The position numbers and the translations under genes are program-made. This document shows positions 24,830-32,352 of a stretch of DNA of 32,352 nt, piece by piece (the stretch's first letter is position 1; every line of letters starts with the position of its first letter). The stretch lies in the IMG/VR virus record IMGVR_UViG_3300042896_001068, positions 1 to 32,352 of that record. The stretch is one strand, 5' to 3'. This stretch comes from a virus. Under the pieces are notes generated by a model. It made no database searches. It saw only the letters and a program-made list of their open reading frames with translations, and had not been told where the DNA came from.

Positions 24830-25271
24830 ACGACCAACTAATCCAATTTGGATCAAGGTAATCACTGATGATGATTCTTTGATTCCTGCGTACCAAACAT
24901 CAGGTTCTGCAGGGTGTGATCTCATGTCAACAGACAACGTCGTAATTCCTTCTGGATCTCGATTGGTTGTTGGTACGGGATTGAAGATGGAAATTCCATC
25001 TGGATTTGCAGCACAGGTTTGTTCCAGATCTGGACTTGCAGCAAAGAGTGGAATTCAGGTATTAAATGCTCCCGGGCTCGTAGACAACGATTACCGTGGG
25101 GAGGTAAAGGTGATCCTGTATAACTCAGGCCGGGAAGATTTTATTGTTAAAAAAGGTGATAGGATTGCACAGCTAATGTTTTTTCCGATTTTTCAAGCGA
25201 TCTTCCAGAAGGCTAAGACAGTATCAGAGACGGATCGAGGCGAAGGTGGATTTGGTAGCACTGGCGTTTAG
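24822..25271 (+). CDS. dut: dUTPase (dUTP diphosphatase)
   Basis: 149-residue trimeric-type dUTPase that hydrolyses dUTP to dUMP and PPi, keeping uracil out of DNA and feeding dTMP synthesis. All five motifs are present: 1 SAGCDLMS (29-36), 2 SRSGLAAKSG (68-77), 3 LNAPGLVDNDYRGEVKV (81-97, with the catalytic Asp), 4 GDRIAQLMFFP (112-122) and 5 RGEGGFGSTG (139-148). The start ATG at 24822 has GGAGG (24812-24816) 5 bases upstream and overlaps the recA stop; an earlier in-frame ATG at 24792 is less likely. Length is normal for the family. Confidence 0.95.
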   Translation: MTERPTNPIWIKVITDDDSLIPAYQTSGSAGCDLMSTDNVVIPSGSRLVVGTGLKMEIPSGFAAQVCSRSGLAAKSGIQVLNAPGLVDNDYRGEVKVILYNSGREDFIVKKGDRIAQLMFFPIFQAIFQKAKTVSETDRGEGGFGSTGV

Positions 25272-25280
25272 GGTACAACA

Positions 25281-26252
25281 TTGAGTCAAGATCATCCGAT
25301 ATTGATAATCGATGCCCAGAATCTTTTTATAAGGTCCTGGGCAGCCTATCCCACCATGAACAAGAATGGTGAGCAGATGGGCGGTTGTGTTGGGTTTCTT
25401 AAATCCATGCAACGAATCACGAGAGAGATTCAGCCTTGCAAGATTTACATCGTCTGGGAAGGTGGTGGTTCGCAACGCCGCAGGAAATTATATTCAGAAT
25501 ACAAGATGGGTAGAAAGCCTGAGAAGCTGAATCGTTTCTATGGCGATGACATACCAGATTCTGAAGAGAACAAGAAACATCAGTTGATGTCATTGCTTGG
25601 AATGTTAAAGTTTGTCCCTGTTTGTCAGGTGTATGTTTCAGATTGCGAAGGAGATGATACCATCGCACATCTATGTTCAGGTCCTCTCAGGGGTGAAGAT
25701 AAGATCATAGTGTCTTCTGATAAAGACATGTATCAACTCCTAAATGATAAAACAAGAATCTATAGTCTTCACAAGAAGAAGATAGTGACTGCAGAAGATA
25801 TCTTTGATGAGTTTAGGATTCGTACCCACAACTTCGCAATCGCAAAGGCGATATGCGGAGATTCAGGAGACAACGTTCCTGGAATAAAAGGTGTCGGTTT
25901 TAAAAAAGTTTCATCAAAAATTCCAATCCTGGGCGGCGACCAGATGGTAATTCTACAGGAAGTCATTGACTACTGTCAAGCGCACGTTGACGAGTCTATT
26001 ATTTATCGCCGCATTATGGACAGCGTTGAAGACGTCAGAAGAAATTGGAAGCTGGTACATCTTGATGGTAGCATGTTGTCTGGAGATCAAGTTTCGAAGG
26101 TGCAATATGTCATCGATACATTTGAGCCAAAGACAGATAGGATGGGGTTAATTCGAGCGTTAGTCAAAGAAGGAATTGAAGGTTTTGACATCGAGGGATT
26201 CTTTTACGATCTAAAATGTGTGACTGCAACTCATCACACGACCGGAGATTGA
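25281..26252 (+). CDS. 5'-3' exonuclease / flap endonuclease (T4 RNase H-like)
   Basis: 323-residue structure-specific nuclease that removes RNA primers and 5' flaps on the lagging strand. Metal ligands of the FEN family are visible: D11 (LIIDAQN), E123/D125 (CEGDD), D147/D149 (SSDKDM), and D194/D197 followed by the helix-hairpin-helix motif (GDSGDNVPGIKGVG). The positively charged arch/YK region is at 65-78 (RRRKLYSEYKMGRK). The start is TTG at 25281, 9 bases after the dUTPase stop in the same frame; the next ATG would delete the catalytic D11, so TTG must be used. Because the polymerase here lacks the Pol I 5' nuclease domain, this protein supplies that activity. Confidence 0.9.
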   Translation: MSQDHPILIIDAQNLFIRSWAAYPTMNKNGEQMGGCVGFLKSMQRITREIQPCKIYIVWEGGGSQRRRKLYSEYKMGRKPEKLNRFYGDDIPDSEENKKHQLMSLLGMLKFVPVCQVYVSDCEGDDTIAHLCSGPLRGEDKIIVSSDKDMYQLLNDKTRIYSLHKKKIVTAEDIFDEFRIRTHNFAIAKAICGDSGDNVPGIKGVGFKKVSSKIPILGGDQMVILQEVIDYCQAHVDESIIYRRIMDSVEDVRRNWKLVHLDGSMLSGDQVSKVQYVIDTFEPKTDRMGLIRALVKEGIEGFDIEGFFYDLKCVTATHHTTGD

Positions 26253-26253
26253 A

Positions 26254-27687
26254 ATGTCTGATTACGAAAATAAAACAACATCCAAGGTAACATTCGGTAC
26301 CTATGGTAAATCATTTCAGGAAAAGATTGGTCAGGCTTTGCTAACAGATCAAAAATGGGCAGAGCAAATGACAGAAGTGTTCGATTCATCATATTTTGAA
26401 TTGAAATATCTTCAGTTTCTTGCAGATCGTTACTTTGCATATTCAAAGAAGTACAAGGTCTTTCCAACGCTACAGCTTCTTGTAACGATCATTAGAGAAG
26501 ACCTTAAGGTAGGAACAGACACAATTCTACGTGATCAGATCATTGAATATCTCCAACGGATGAAGGCAAATCCAGACCCAGGAGATTTGCAATTTGTGAA
26601 AGATAAATCGCTTGATTTTTGTCGAAAGCAAGCTCTTAAGGCTGCTCTTGAGAATGCAGTCGATCAAATGCAGGCAGATAAATATGAATCCATCGTAGAG
26701 TCAATTAAGAAGGCCGTCCAAGTTGGAACTGCACCGTCTGTAGGTCACGACTTCTTTAATGAGATGGACGCAAGGTTTACCCGACTTCGGCGAGATACTA
26801 TTCCAACAGGCATTCCAGAATTGGATAAGAAAGAATTGCTTAATGGAGGATCTGGTAAAGGCGAATTGCTCTGTGTGGTTGGTGGATCAGGTTCAGGTAA
26901 ATCCCACTTCCTTACGATGATTGGTGCCAATGCATTGAGGCATGGAAAGAACGTTCTTCATTACACGTTTGAGTTGTCTGAAACGGCAGTAGGTATCCGT
27001 TATGATTCTAATCTTTGTGACATGGATTCTAATGAAGTCATGGATCGCAAGGATGAGGTCAAAAAGTTCTATGACGATAACAAGCACCTTGGTCGGCTAT
27101 TCATTAAAGAATATCCCACGAACACAGCATCCATCTTCACTATTCGATCACATGTCGAACGATTGGATTTGAAGGGCTTTAGACCAGACATCATCATCAT
27201 CGATTATGCAGACATTATGAGATCGACTCGACAGTTTGATTCTCTGCGTCATGAATTAAAGCTCGTATATGAAGAGCTTAGAGGATTTGCGATGGAATAT
27301 GGCATTCCTGTCTGGACTGCATCACAATCCAACAAAGAGGGAGCAAATGCAGAAATCATTGACATGACGAACATGTCAGAAGCATACGGCAAGGCAATGA
27401 TCTGTGACTTCATCATCTCTGTGTCTAGAAGGTCACATGAGAAGGCATCTGGATGGGGTAGGTTGTACGTTGCAAAGAACCGTGCAGGTAGAGATGGTCT
27501 GGTTTATCCTTCTAAAATCAATACGGCAAGAAGCCAATTTGAAATTGTTGGTGCAGCAGATTCGCCAGAATCTGTCACTGCAACTGATGATGAAGCACAA
27601 AAGAAAGCTTTAAGAGCCAAGTGGCAGGAGATGAAGAAAGAATTTTCTCTACAAAAGCCGAGTACTCTTGAGGCAAACGTTATATAA
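26254..27687 (+). CDS. Replicative DNA helicase, DnaB/T4 gp41-like
   Basis: 477-residue hexameric 5'-3' helicase of superfamily 4. An N-terminal domain (about 1-165) begins with KSFQEKIGQALLTDQKW and KYLQFLADRYFAYSKKYKVFPT, typical of phage gp41-type proteins. The RecA-like motor has Walker A GGSGSGKS (210-217), the catalytic FELSE (239-243), Walker B IIIIDYADI (313-321), motif H3 TASQSNKEG (355-363) and an arginine-finger region KNRAGRDG (408-415). A charged C-tail follows. The start ATG lies 1 base after the exonuclease stop with GGAG 6-7 bases upstream, so the two are translated together. No primase gene is in the window; one would be expected elsewhere. Confidence 0.9.
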   Translation: MSDYENKTTSKVTFGTYGKSFQEKIGQALLTDQKWAEQMTEVFDSSYFELKYLQFLADRYFAYSKKYKVFPTLQLLVTIIREDLKVGTDTILRDQIIEYLQRMKANPDPGDLQFVKDKSLDFCRKQALKAALENAVDQMQADKYESIVESIKKAVQVGTAPSVGHDFFNEMDARFTRLRRDTIPTGIPELDKKELLNGGSGKGELLCVVGGSGSGKSHFLTMIGANALRHGKNVLHYTFELSETAVGIRYDSNLCDMDSNEVMDRKDEVKKFYDDNKHLGRLFIKEYPTNTASIFTIRSHVERLDLKGFRPDIIIIDYADIMRSTRQFDSLRHELKLVYEELRGFAMEYGIPVWTASQSNKEGANAEIIDMTNMSEAYGKAMICDFIISVSRRSHEKASGWGRLYVAKNRAGRDGLVYPSKINTARSQFEIVGAADSPESVTATDDEAQKKALRAKWQEMKKEFSLQKPSTLEANVI

Positions 27688-27716
27688 TTACCCTTCCACC
27701 TTTTTGAGAGTCTAAT

Positions 27717-30700
27717 ATGTCACATACACGCGAACAAGCATATCAAGCATCACTCAAGTATTTTAACGGCGATGAGTTAGCATCATCGGTTTTCGTAGAT
27801 AAGTACGCCCTCAGGACTCCAAAGGGTGATCTGTTGGAGTTGACTCCGTCAGACATGCACCGCAGACTTGCAAAGGAATTTGCGAGGATAGAGAAGAAGT
27901 ATCCTAATCCAATGTCGGAAAAGGATATCTTCTGTCTCTTGGCAGACGTCGATCATCTTGATGCATCTCAGATTGAAAAGATGTCTCTAGATGAATTGGC
28001 TGCGGAATCCCGTGGTCTGGGACCAATCGTTCCTCAAGGATCACCGATGTCTGCAATTGGAAATGCATTTCAATATCAGTCGTTGTCAAATTGTTTCGTG
28101 ATTCAGTCACCTTATGATTCATATGCCGGCATACTTAAGGCTGATCAGGAACAGGCTCAGATCATGAAGCGCCGCGGCGGGGTCGGATTTGATATCTCCA
28201 CTATCCGCCCTAAGGGCATTGTGACGGCCAACGCTGCCCGTACTACCGACGGCATCGGTGTCTTCATGGAGAGATTCTCCAATACCTGCAGAGAGGTGGC
28301 TCAAGGAGGTCGCCGCGGAGCATTGATGCTTACTATCGATGTTCACCATCCAGAGATTCGCACATTCATCAACATCAAACGTGACCTCAAGAAGGTCACC
28401 GGTGCAAACATCTCCATCCGTCTCACTGATGAGTTCATGCAGGCTGTGAAGGATGGTGACAAGGTACACCTTCGGTTCCCGGTTGAGAAGGACGCGAAGC
28501 ACACCGTGGAAGAACATGTTGATGCTAAGCAACTTTGGCACGAGATCATCGAGGCAGCATGGGCTTCAGCGGAGCCAGGTCTACTCTTTTGGGACACAGT
28601 CAAGAAGCGTACTCCGACGGAAGCATATCCCGAATACCGTTCTACATCAACAAACCCATGTCTTGCTTATGACACGCAAATTGCTGTCGCTGATGGTCGC
28701 AGATATGTTTCTATCGGTGATTTGGCTGCTTCTGGTGTAGATGTTCCTGTTTACGCTTACAATAATGACACAGGAAAAATCGTTGTAAAGACCATGAGAA
28801 ACCCGCGTTGTACGGGGAAAAGCATGCCTGTCTACAAGGTCACCATTGAAGGCGGTCATACGTTCAAAGCAACAGGTAATCACACGATGATACTTCGTGA
28901 TGGAACACGAAAGACTGTGCAAGAACTTCAATCTGGCGATTCATTATGGATTGCTCAGAAAACTCATGCAAAGTTCAACGAAGTTCTACCTGGACTGCGC
29001 GCCACTCAATCGCAAGATTATGTTTGGGTTAAAGATTGTAATTCCAAATCCTGGAAGGCAGAACACAGAATTGTCTGGGAGGCTCATCATGGTCGAAAAG
29101 TAGGACTGCGTGAGGTAATTCATCACGTCGATTTCAATGCCTCTAATAATGCAATCAATAATTTGCACCTGATGAGTAAAGAGGACCATGACATTTATCA
29201 CGCATCCTTAATCAAAGGAGAGAACAATCCTATCTTCAAGATCAAAGCTGATCCCACACGTTTTGCTGCATATTTAGCTAAACTGTCAGAATCAGTTCGA
29301 GGTGAAAACAACCCAAGGGCATATGAAGTTAATAATGAAGAACTAATGAATCATATCGAAATCCTTGTTTCTTCGCTAGGACGACGTCCTAGCGGCGGAG
29401 ATTGGGAACGTTATGCTGAGCAAAATAACTTGCCAAAGTATTTGAACTCGTTCAGGCTCAACGGCGAGAAATTCTCTCAAGTTGCAGCAGGTGTCGCTAA
29501 TAAACTGGGAATTTCAAACGAGCTTACGACACTTGATCCAAGAATGGCAAAGAGAGCTCTTGAGGCCCAAGAATCTGGTTATTCGTGGCGAGTTTTCAAT
29601 AATGAGTTGCAAGTTGAAAAGAAGTGCGAATGGTGTGAGACTAATTTTTGGAATGAATACGATAGAAGAGAAATCTCATTCTGCGGTCACTCATGCTCAA
29701 ATTACTATGCAAATCGCAAGGCTGGCAAGAATGCAGCTCGTGTAGCTTCGCTCCAAAAGCTACACGAAGCTACAGGTTCGAAAAATAAAGTTGAGCAATT
29801 AAATGTTTATACGAAGCTGCGATTTGATCTTGGCAGAGATCCATTGTGCGACGAATGGACAAAAGCCTGCAAATCAAATAATCTTCCTGCAAGACTTGGG
29901 ACAAAGCATGGGTTTCATTCGTGGAACCAATTAAAATCTGAGGCTTCACTTCATAACCACCGTGTTGTGTCTGTTGAGTTCGCTGGACATGAAGATGTGT
30001 ACAACGGAACTGTGGATGATATTCACACATTATGTTTCAAAGTTGGACAAGAAAATGTCGAAAGCTTCCGTAATCCAGTTGATATACTAATCGCTAGCGA
30101 GCAATGCGGTGAAATCGTTCTAAGCCCTTACGATTCTTGCAGATTGCTGCTTGTCAATCTCTACAAGTTCGTAAAGAATCCTTTCACGTCTGCCGCCGCA
30201 TACGACAATGAAAGATTGAAGGACACAGTGGTCAAGGCCCAACGGCTCATGGATGACCTCATTGATCTTGAGATAGAGGCCGTAGACAAGATCATTGCAA
30301 AGATCCAGAATGATCCAGAGCCAGATGACGTCAAGAGACCAGAGTTAGACCTCTGGAACAAAATTAAGTCTGCCGCTCTAGGAGGTCGTCGTACAGGTCT
30401 AGGCATCACGGCTCTTGGGGATGCCCTTGCAGCTATGGGATTCGTCTACGGTTCTAAGAAATCCATTGAGATGACAGAGTCTCTTTACAAGGCCTTGGCC
30501 CTATCTGCCTACAAGTCAACAATCAAGATGGCCGAGGAACGTGGTTCATTCCCGGTCTTCTCGCACAAGCTCGAAGGAAACCATCCCTTCATCAAGCAGA
30601 TCCTAGAAGCAAATCCAGATCTAGTTGCTGACTATAAGAAGTTCGGTCGTAGAAACATTGCTCTTACGACAACAGCCCCTGCCGGATCAGTCTCGGTTCT

Positions 30701-31739
30701 TACCCAGACTACATCCGGTATCGAGCCGGCATTCATGTTGTTCTACAAACGCCGTAAGAAGGTCAACGGCGATGATCCGAATGCAAAGGTCGACTTCGTG
30801 GATCCACTCGGTGACAAGTGGCAGGAGTTCATGGTCTATCACCACGCATTCAAGAAGTGGATGGAGGTTAATCACAAGACCGAGAAGAACGTTGCTGAAT
30901 CTCCATATCATGGTGGAACCGCCAACGAGATTGATTGGGTCGCGAAGGTCGACCTCCAAGCCGCGGCGCAGAAGTGGATCTGCCATTCAATTTCAAATAC
31001 CACAAATATTCCAAATTCAACTTCGGTCGATGTTGTTAAGGGCATCTACATGAGGGGTTGGGAGACTGGATGCAAGGGTGTAACAATCTATCGTGATGGA
31101 TGCCGTACTGGCGTCTTGGTTGCTGAAACGAAGCCTGAAGAGAAGAAAGTAGATGTCGATGGTCAACCTGAGGCCATGGTAGAAAGTCACGCGCCAAAGC
31201 GACCTAGGGAATTAACTTGTGATATTCATAGAATTAATGTGAGGTCATCTGGTGAAAACGAGAGCTACCTGGTGTTGGTTGGTAAGCTTGAAGGAATGCC
31301 ATACGAGATCTTCTGCGGTTTATCACATCACGTAGAGGTTCCAAAGAAGGCCAAGACAGGTACATTGATTAAGAATGGTAAGAAGGATGGGGTAGCAACC
31401 TATAATCTTCAGATTCCAATTGGAGATGATGATCAACTGTTATTCAAGGACGTCGTAGAGTTGTTTTCAAATCCGAATCATGGATCTATGACAAGAACTT
31501 TGTCATTGGCACTGCGACATGGTGTACCAGTACAATACATGGTTGAACAGCTTCAGAAAGATAAGCACAGCGGATTGCAATCATTTTCTAAAGCAATCGC
31601 TAGAGTATTGAAGTCCTACATTCCAGATGGAACTAAGTCTCAATCTGACAAGATTTGCGGATCTTGTGGCGTAGAGGGATTGATTTATAAAGAAGGATGT
31701 GTATCTTGTGTCGGGTGCGGGTGGAGTCGCTGTAGTTGA
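27717..31739 (+). CDS. nrdJ: Class II (adenosylcobalamin) ribonucleoside reductase interrupted by an intein
   Basis: 1340-residue precursor; 858 residues after intein removal. It reduces ribonucleotides to deoxyribonucleotides for phage DNA synthesis. The N-extein includes C126 (SLSNCFVIQSPYD), the R-R-G-G-V-G-F block and TTDGIGVFMERFS. The active site NPCGE is split by the intein: N313-P314 lie before it, and the radical Cys C797 and E799 after it. C808 lies 11 residues beyond C797, the same spacing as the second redox Cys in Lactobacillus class II enzyme. The C-terminus has a TSCPD-like domain (RPRELTCDIHRINVRS, LVGKLEGMPYEIFCG) and the Cys-rich end CxxC...GCxxCxxCGWSRC that re-reduces the active site; both are typical of NrdJ. 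The ribosome site GAGAG is 6 bases upstream. There is no nrdB-like small subunit nearby, which fits class II. Confidence 0.93.
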   Translation: MSHTREQAYQASLKYFNGDELASSVFVDKYALRTPKGDLLELTPSDMHRRLAKEFARIEKKYPNPMSEKDIFCLLADVDHLDASQIEKMSLDELAAESRGLGPIVPQGSPMSAIGNAFQYQSLSNCFVIQSPYDSYAGILKADQEQAQIMKRRGGVGFDISTIRPKGIVTANAARTTDGIGVFMERFSNTCREVAQGGRRGALMLTIDVHHPEIRTFINIKRDLKKVTGANISIRLTDEFMQAVKDGDKVHLRFPVEKDAKHTVEEHVDAKQLWHEIIEAAWASAEPGLLFWDTVKKRTPTEAYPEYRSTSTNPCLAYDTQIAVADGRRYVSIGDLAASGVDVPVYAYNNDTGKIVVKTMRNPRCTGKSMPVYKVTIEGGHTFKATGNHTMILRDGTRKTVQELQSGDSLWIAQKTHAKFNEVLPGLRATQSQDYVWVKDCNSKSWKAEHRIVWEAHHGRKVGLREVIHHVDFNASNNAINNLHLMSKEDHDIYHASLIKGENNPIFKIKADPTRFAAYLAKLSESVRGENNPRAYEVNNEELMNHIEILVSSLGRRPSGGDWERYAEQNNLPKYLNSFRLNGEKFSQVAAGVANKLGISNELTTLDPRMAKRALEAQESGYSWRVFNNELQVEKKCEWCETNFWNEYDRREISFCGHSCSNYYANRKAGKNAARVASLQKLHEATGSKNKVEQLNVYTKLRFDLGRDPLCDEWTKACKSNNLPARLGTKHGFHSWNQLKSEASLHNHRVVSVEFAGHEDVYNGTVDDIHTLCFKVGQENVESFRNPVDILIASEQCGEIVLSPYDSCRLLLVNLYKFVKNPFTSAAAYDNERLKDTVVKAQRLMDDLIDLEIEAVDKIIAKIQNDPEPDDVKRPELDLWNKIKSAALGGRRTGLGITALGDALAAMGFVYGSKKSIEMTESLYKALALSAYKSTIKMAEERGSFPVFSHKLEGNHPFIKQILEANPDLVADYKKFGRRNIALTTTAPAGSVSVLTQTTSGIEPAFMLFYKRRKKVNGDDPNAKVDFVDPLGDKWQEFMVYHHAFKKWMEVNHKTEKNVAESPYHGGTANEIDWVAKVDLQAAAQKWICHSISNTTNIPNSTSVDVVKGIYMRGWETGCKGVTIYRDGCRTGVLVAETKPEEKKVDVDGQPEAMVESHAPKRPRELTCDIHRINVRSSGENESYLVLVGKLEGMPYEIFCGLSHHVEVPKKAKTGTLIKNGKKDGVATYNLQIPIGDDDQLLFKDVVELFSNPNHGSMTRTLSLALRHGVPVQYMVEQLQKDKHSGLQSFSKAIARVLKSYIPDGTKSQSDKICGSCGVEGLIYKEGCVSCVGCGWSRCS
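29374..29394. repeat. Perfect inverted repeat within the intein
   Basis: CGCTAGGAC (29374-29382) and GTCCTAGCG (29386-29394) are separated by GAC, a perfect 9-base-pair hairpin inside the first homing-associated repeat coding region (peptide SLGRRPSG). The function is unknown; it may be a chance result of codon choice or an RNA structure. Confidence 0.45.
29741..29774. repeat. Inverted repeat with two alternative right arms within the intein
   Basis: TGTAGCTTCG (29741-29750) pairs perfectly with CGAAGCTACA (29765-29774). Its first 8 bases also pair perfectly with AAGCTACA at 29757-29764. The right arm is thus a direct duplication of AAGCTACA two bases apart. It lies between the intein zinc finger and the second homing-associated repeat. 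Confidence 0.45.
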
Positions 31740-31751
31740 TATTTAGTTTTT

Positions 31752-32081
31752 ATGAAAATAAAGATTAAAGATCTTCGTCATCTCATACGAGAGAATTATT
31801 CTCGCGAGATACCTCAACATGCAGTCGATGAAACATGTTTGAAGGTCATTAAATCAAAGATGAATCCATCTCAAGCTGCGGATTACTGTAGAGATAAACT
31901 TGAACACTATTTCAAGATGCATATCAACTCGACATCCGTGAGCCCAGCTGACATGAGACAGAAGATTATTAAGATGCATCAAGTTCTTGCAAACATGCAA
32001 GAAGAGATTAGAGCTTTAAAAAAGTTTGAAGAATTAAAAGAGATAGTGGATCAACATGTAAGGCGTTTCTTATACATTTGA
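31752..32081 (+). CDS. Small helical protein with LRHLIREN N-terminus
   Basis: 109 residues, predicted almost all helical. It begins MKIKIKDLRHLIREN, the LRxxIRE-type opening found in many small proteins of large environmental phages, whose function is not established. The middle has CLKVIKSKMNPSQAADYCRDKLEHYF and the C-terminal half looks like a coiled coil (KIIKMHQVLANMQEEIRALKKFEELKEIV). It starts 12 bases after the reductase stop, with no Shine-Dalgarno but with GATATTTAGTTTTTATGAA at the start, closely similar to the region at 22310. It could be co-transcribed with the reductase. It ends exactly where the minus-strand lipoprotein gene ends. Confidence 0.65.
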   Translation: MKIKIKDLRHLIRENYSREIPQHAVDETCLKVIKSKMNPSQAADYCRDKLEHYFKMHINSTSVSPADMRQKIIKMHQVLANMQEEIRALKKFEELKEIVDQHVRRFLYI

Positions 32082-32351
32082 TCACATTTCTTCGTGGCAT
32101 CTAAAAGACACATCATAAACACGCTCTATGGCATGTAATTGGGGGGTCCTATGGGCCCCTTTGTAGTAATTTTTGACCCAAAAGTCCCAACACTTTAGTT
32201 TCATGCAGTCATCCATCGCTGGATTTTCATCAGCTGCTACACACTGTTCAAATGTCTTATCGGATGCTTGAGCTTTATCTGGAGATGTTGTGAAACAAGA
32301 TCCCATGAAAATGCATGATAATATCACAATGATGTTGTCTAATTTGTTCAT
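32082..32351 (-). CDS. Putative small lipoprotein
   Basis: 89 residues on the minus strand; the start ATG lies at the window edge, so its ribosome site is mostly outside. The N-terminus is a signal peptide (MNKLDNIIVILSCIFMGS) with a lipobox-like end FMGSC, predicting lipidation at C19. The mature part is short with four cysteines (EQCVAADENP, DDCMKLKCWDF, SFRCHEE), suggesting disulfides in the periplasm. No family is recognised. Outer spanins and superinfection-exclusion lipoproteins have this size and layout, but nothing in the sequence proves either. It converges with the 31752 gene: the stop codons are directly adjacent, with no terminator between. Confidence 0.6.
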   Translation of the reverse strand: MNKLDNIIVILSCIFMGSCFTTSPDKAQASDKTFEQCVAADENPAMDDCMKLKCWDFWVKNYYKGAHRTPQLHAIERVYDVSFRCHEEM

Positions 32352-32352
32352 A

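Larger units (their letters stand above)
28659..30104 (+). other. HNH-containing intein inside the ribonucleotide reductase gene
   Basis: 482-residue in-frame protein intron (precursor residues 315-796) between NP and CGE of the active site. Splicing motifs: block A CLAYDTQIAV at the first residue (Cys1), block B ATGNHTMIL (T386, H389), block F VYNGTVDDIHTLCF, and block G ending IASEQ before C797. The last residue is Gln, and the penultimate is Glu instead of His. The endonuclease part is HNH-type, not LAGLIDADG (EHRIVWEAHHGRKV, IHHVDFNASNNAINNLHLM, about 449-485). It is followed by a four-Cys zinc finger (CEWC...CGHSC, about 637-660) and two homing-associated repeats with the pattern LGRxP...W....NNLP (about 541-600 and 689-743). 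Base composition is more AT-rich than the extein. It probably splices and can home, but neither is proven. Confidence 0.9.

Noticed and set aside
28119-28603. Minus-strand ORFs in the reductase N-extein
   Set aside because: Antisense to the catalytic domain; composition explained by the sense frame.
30625-31053. 142-codon + strand ORF in the reductase C-extein
   Set aside because: Frame-shifted reading of the CGN-rich conserved reductase region; Arg/Ser-rich and without motifs.
1-32352. tRNA genes, CRISPR arrays, insertion sequences, integrase or attachment sites
   Set aside because: Gaps between genes are all under about 185 bases and show only hairpins; no cloverleaf, spaced repeats or transposase/integrase motifs were seen.

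Overview
The window is a piece of a large tailed phage genome with a contractile tail (myovirus, Caudoviricetes). The evidence is two tail sheath genes, a T4 gp19-type tail tube, a T4 gp26-type baseplate protein, a 1334-residue tape measure and very large baseplate proteins, followed directly by a T4-style replication set. The host cannot be named from the sequence. Moderate-to-low GC, a family A polymerase with Leu at the residue-762 position, a cobalamin-type ribonucleotide reductase and small proteins starting with an LRxxIRE-like helix all resemble large environmental (marine or freshwater) phages. This is inference.

Left part, about 1-20389: virion morphogenesis, nearly all on the + strand. 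In order: the C-terminal half of sheath paralogue 1; a hairpin terminator; a complete 1039-residue sheath paralogue 2; a minus-strand homing endonuclease wedged between sheath and tube; the tail tube; terminator hairpins and a sigma70-like promoter; a gp26-like zinc protein; an overlapping small assembly-chaperone-like ORF; a small unknown; the tape measure; a small unknown; a 1199-residue baseplate/structural protein; a LysM/gp53-like small baseplate protein; and an 1100-residue baseplate hub-like protein.

Right part, about 20395-32352: DNA replication, recombination and nucleotide supply, again + strand and tightly packed. In order: two tandem 8-codon micro-ORFs leading into a polymerase-only family A DNA polymerase; an HD-domain hydrolase; a small charged protein; a gp32-like single-strand binding protein behind a structured leader; a terminator; a RecA/UvsX recombinase; dUTPase; a FEN/RNase H-type 5'-3' exonuclease; a DnaB/gp41-type helicase; and a class II ribonucleotide reductase interrupted by a 482-residue HNH intein. 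A second LRxxIRE-type small protein follows. A minus-strand putative lipoprotein closes the window.

How it fits together: the tail genes build a sheath around a gp19 tube whose length is set by the tape measure, with the baseplate proteins at the tip. The replication genes give a nearly complete fork and recombination set (polymerase, helicase, SSB, RecA, flap exonuclease), with RNR and dUTPase supplying dNTPs. Primase and proofreading exonuclease are not seen here. Two selfish elements (a free-standing endonuclease and an intein) sit in or beside the most conserved genes. No tRNA, CRISPR array, insertion sequence or integrase was seen. No gene-free stretch exceeds about 185 bases; the longest are 1619-1774 and 7151-7331.
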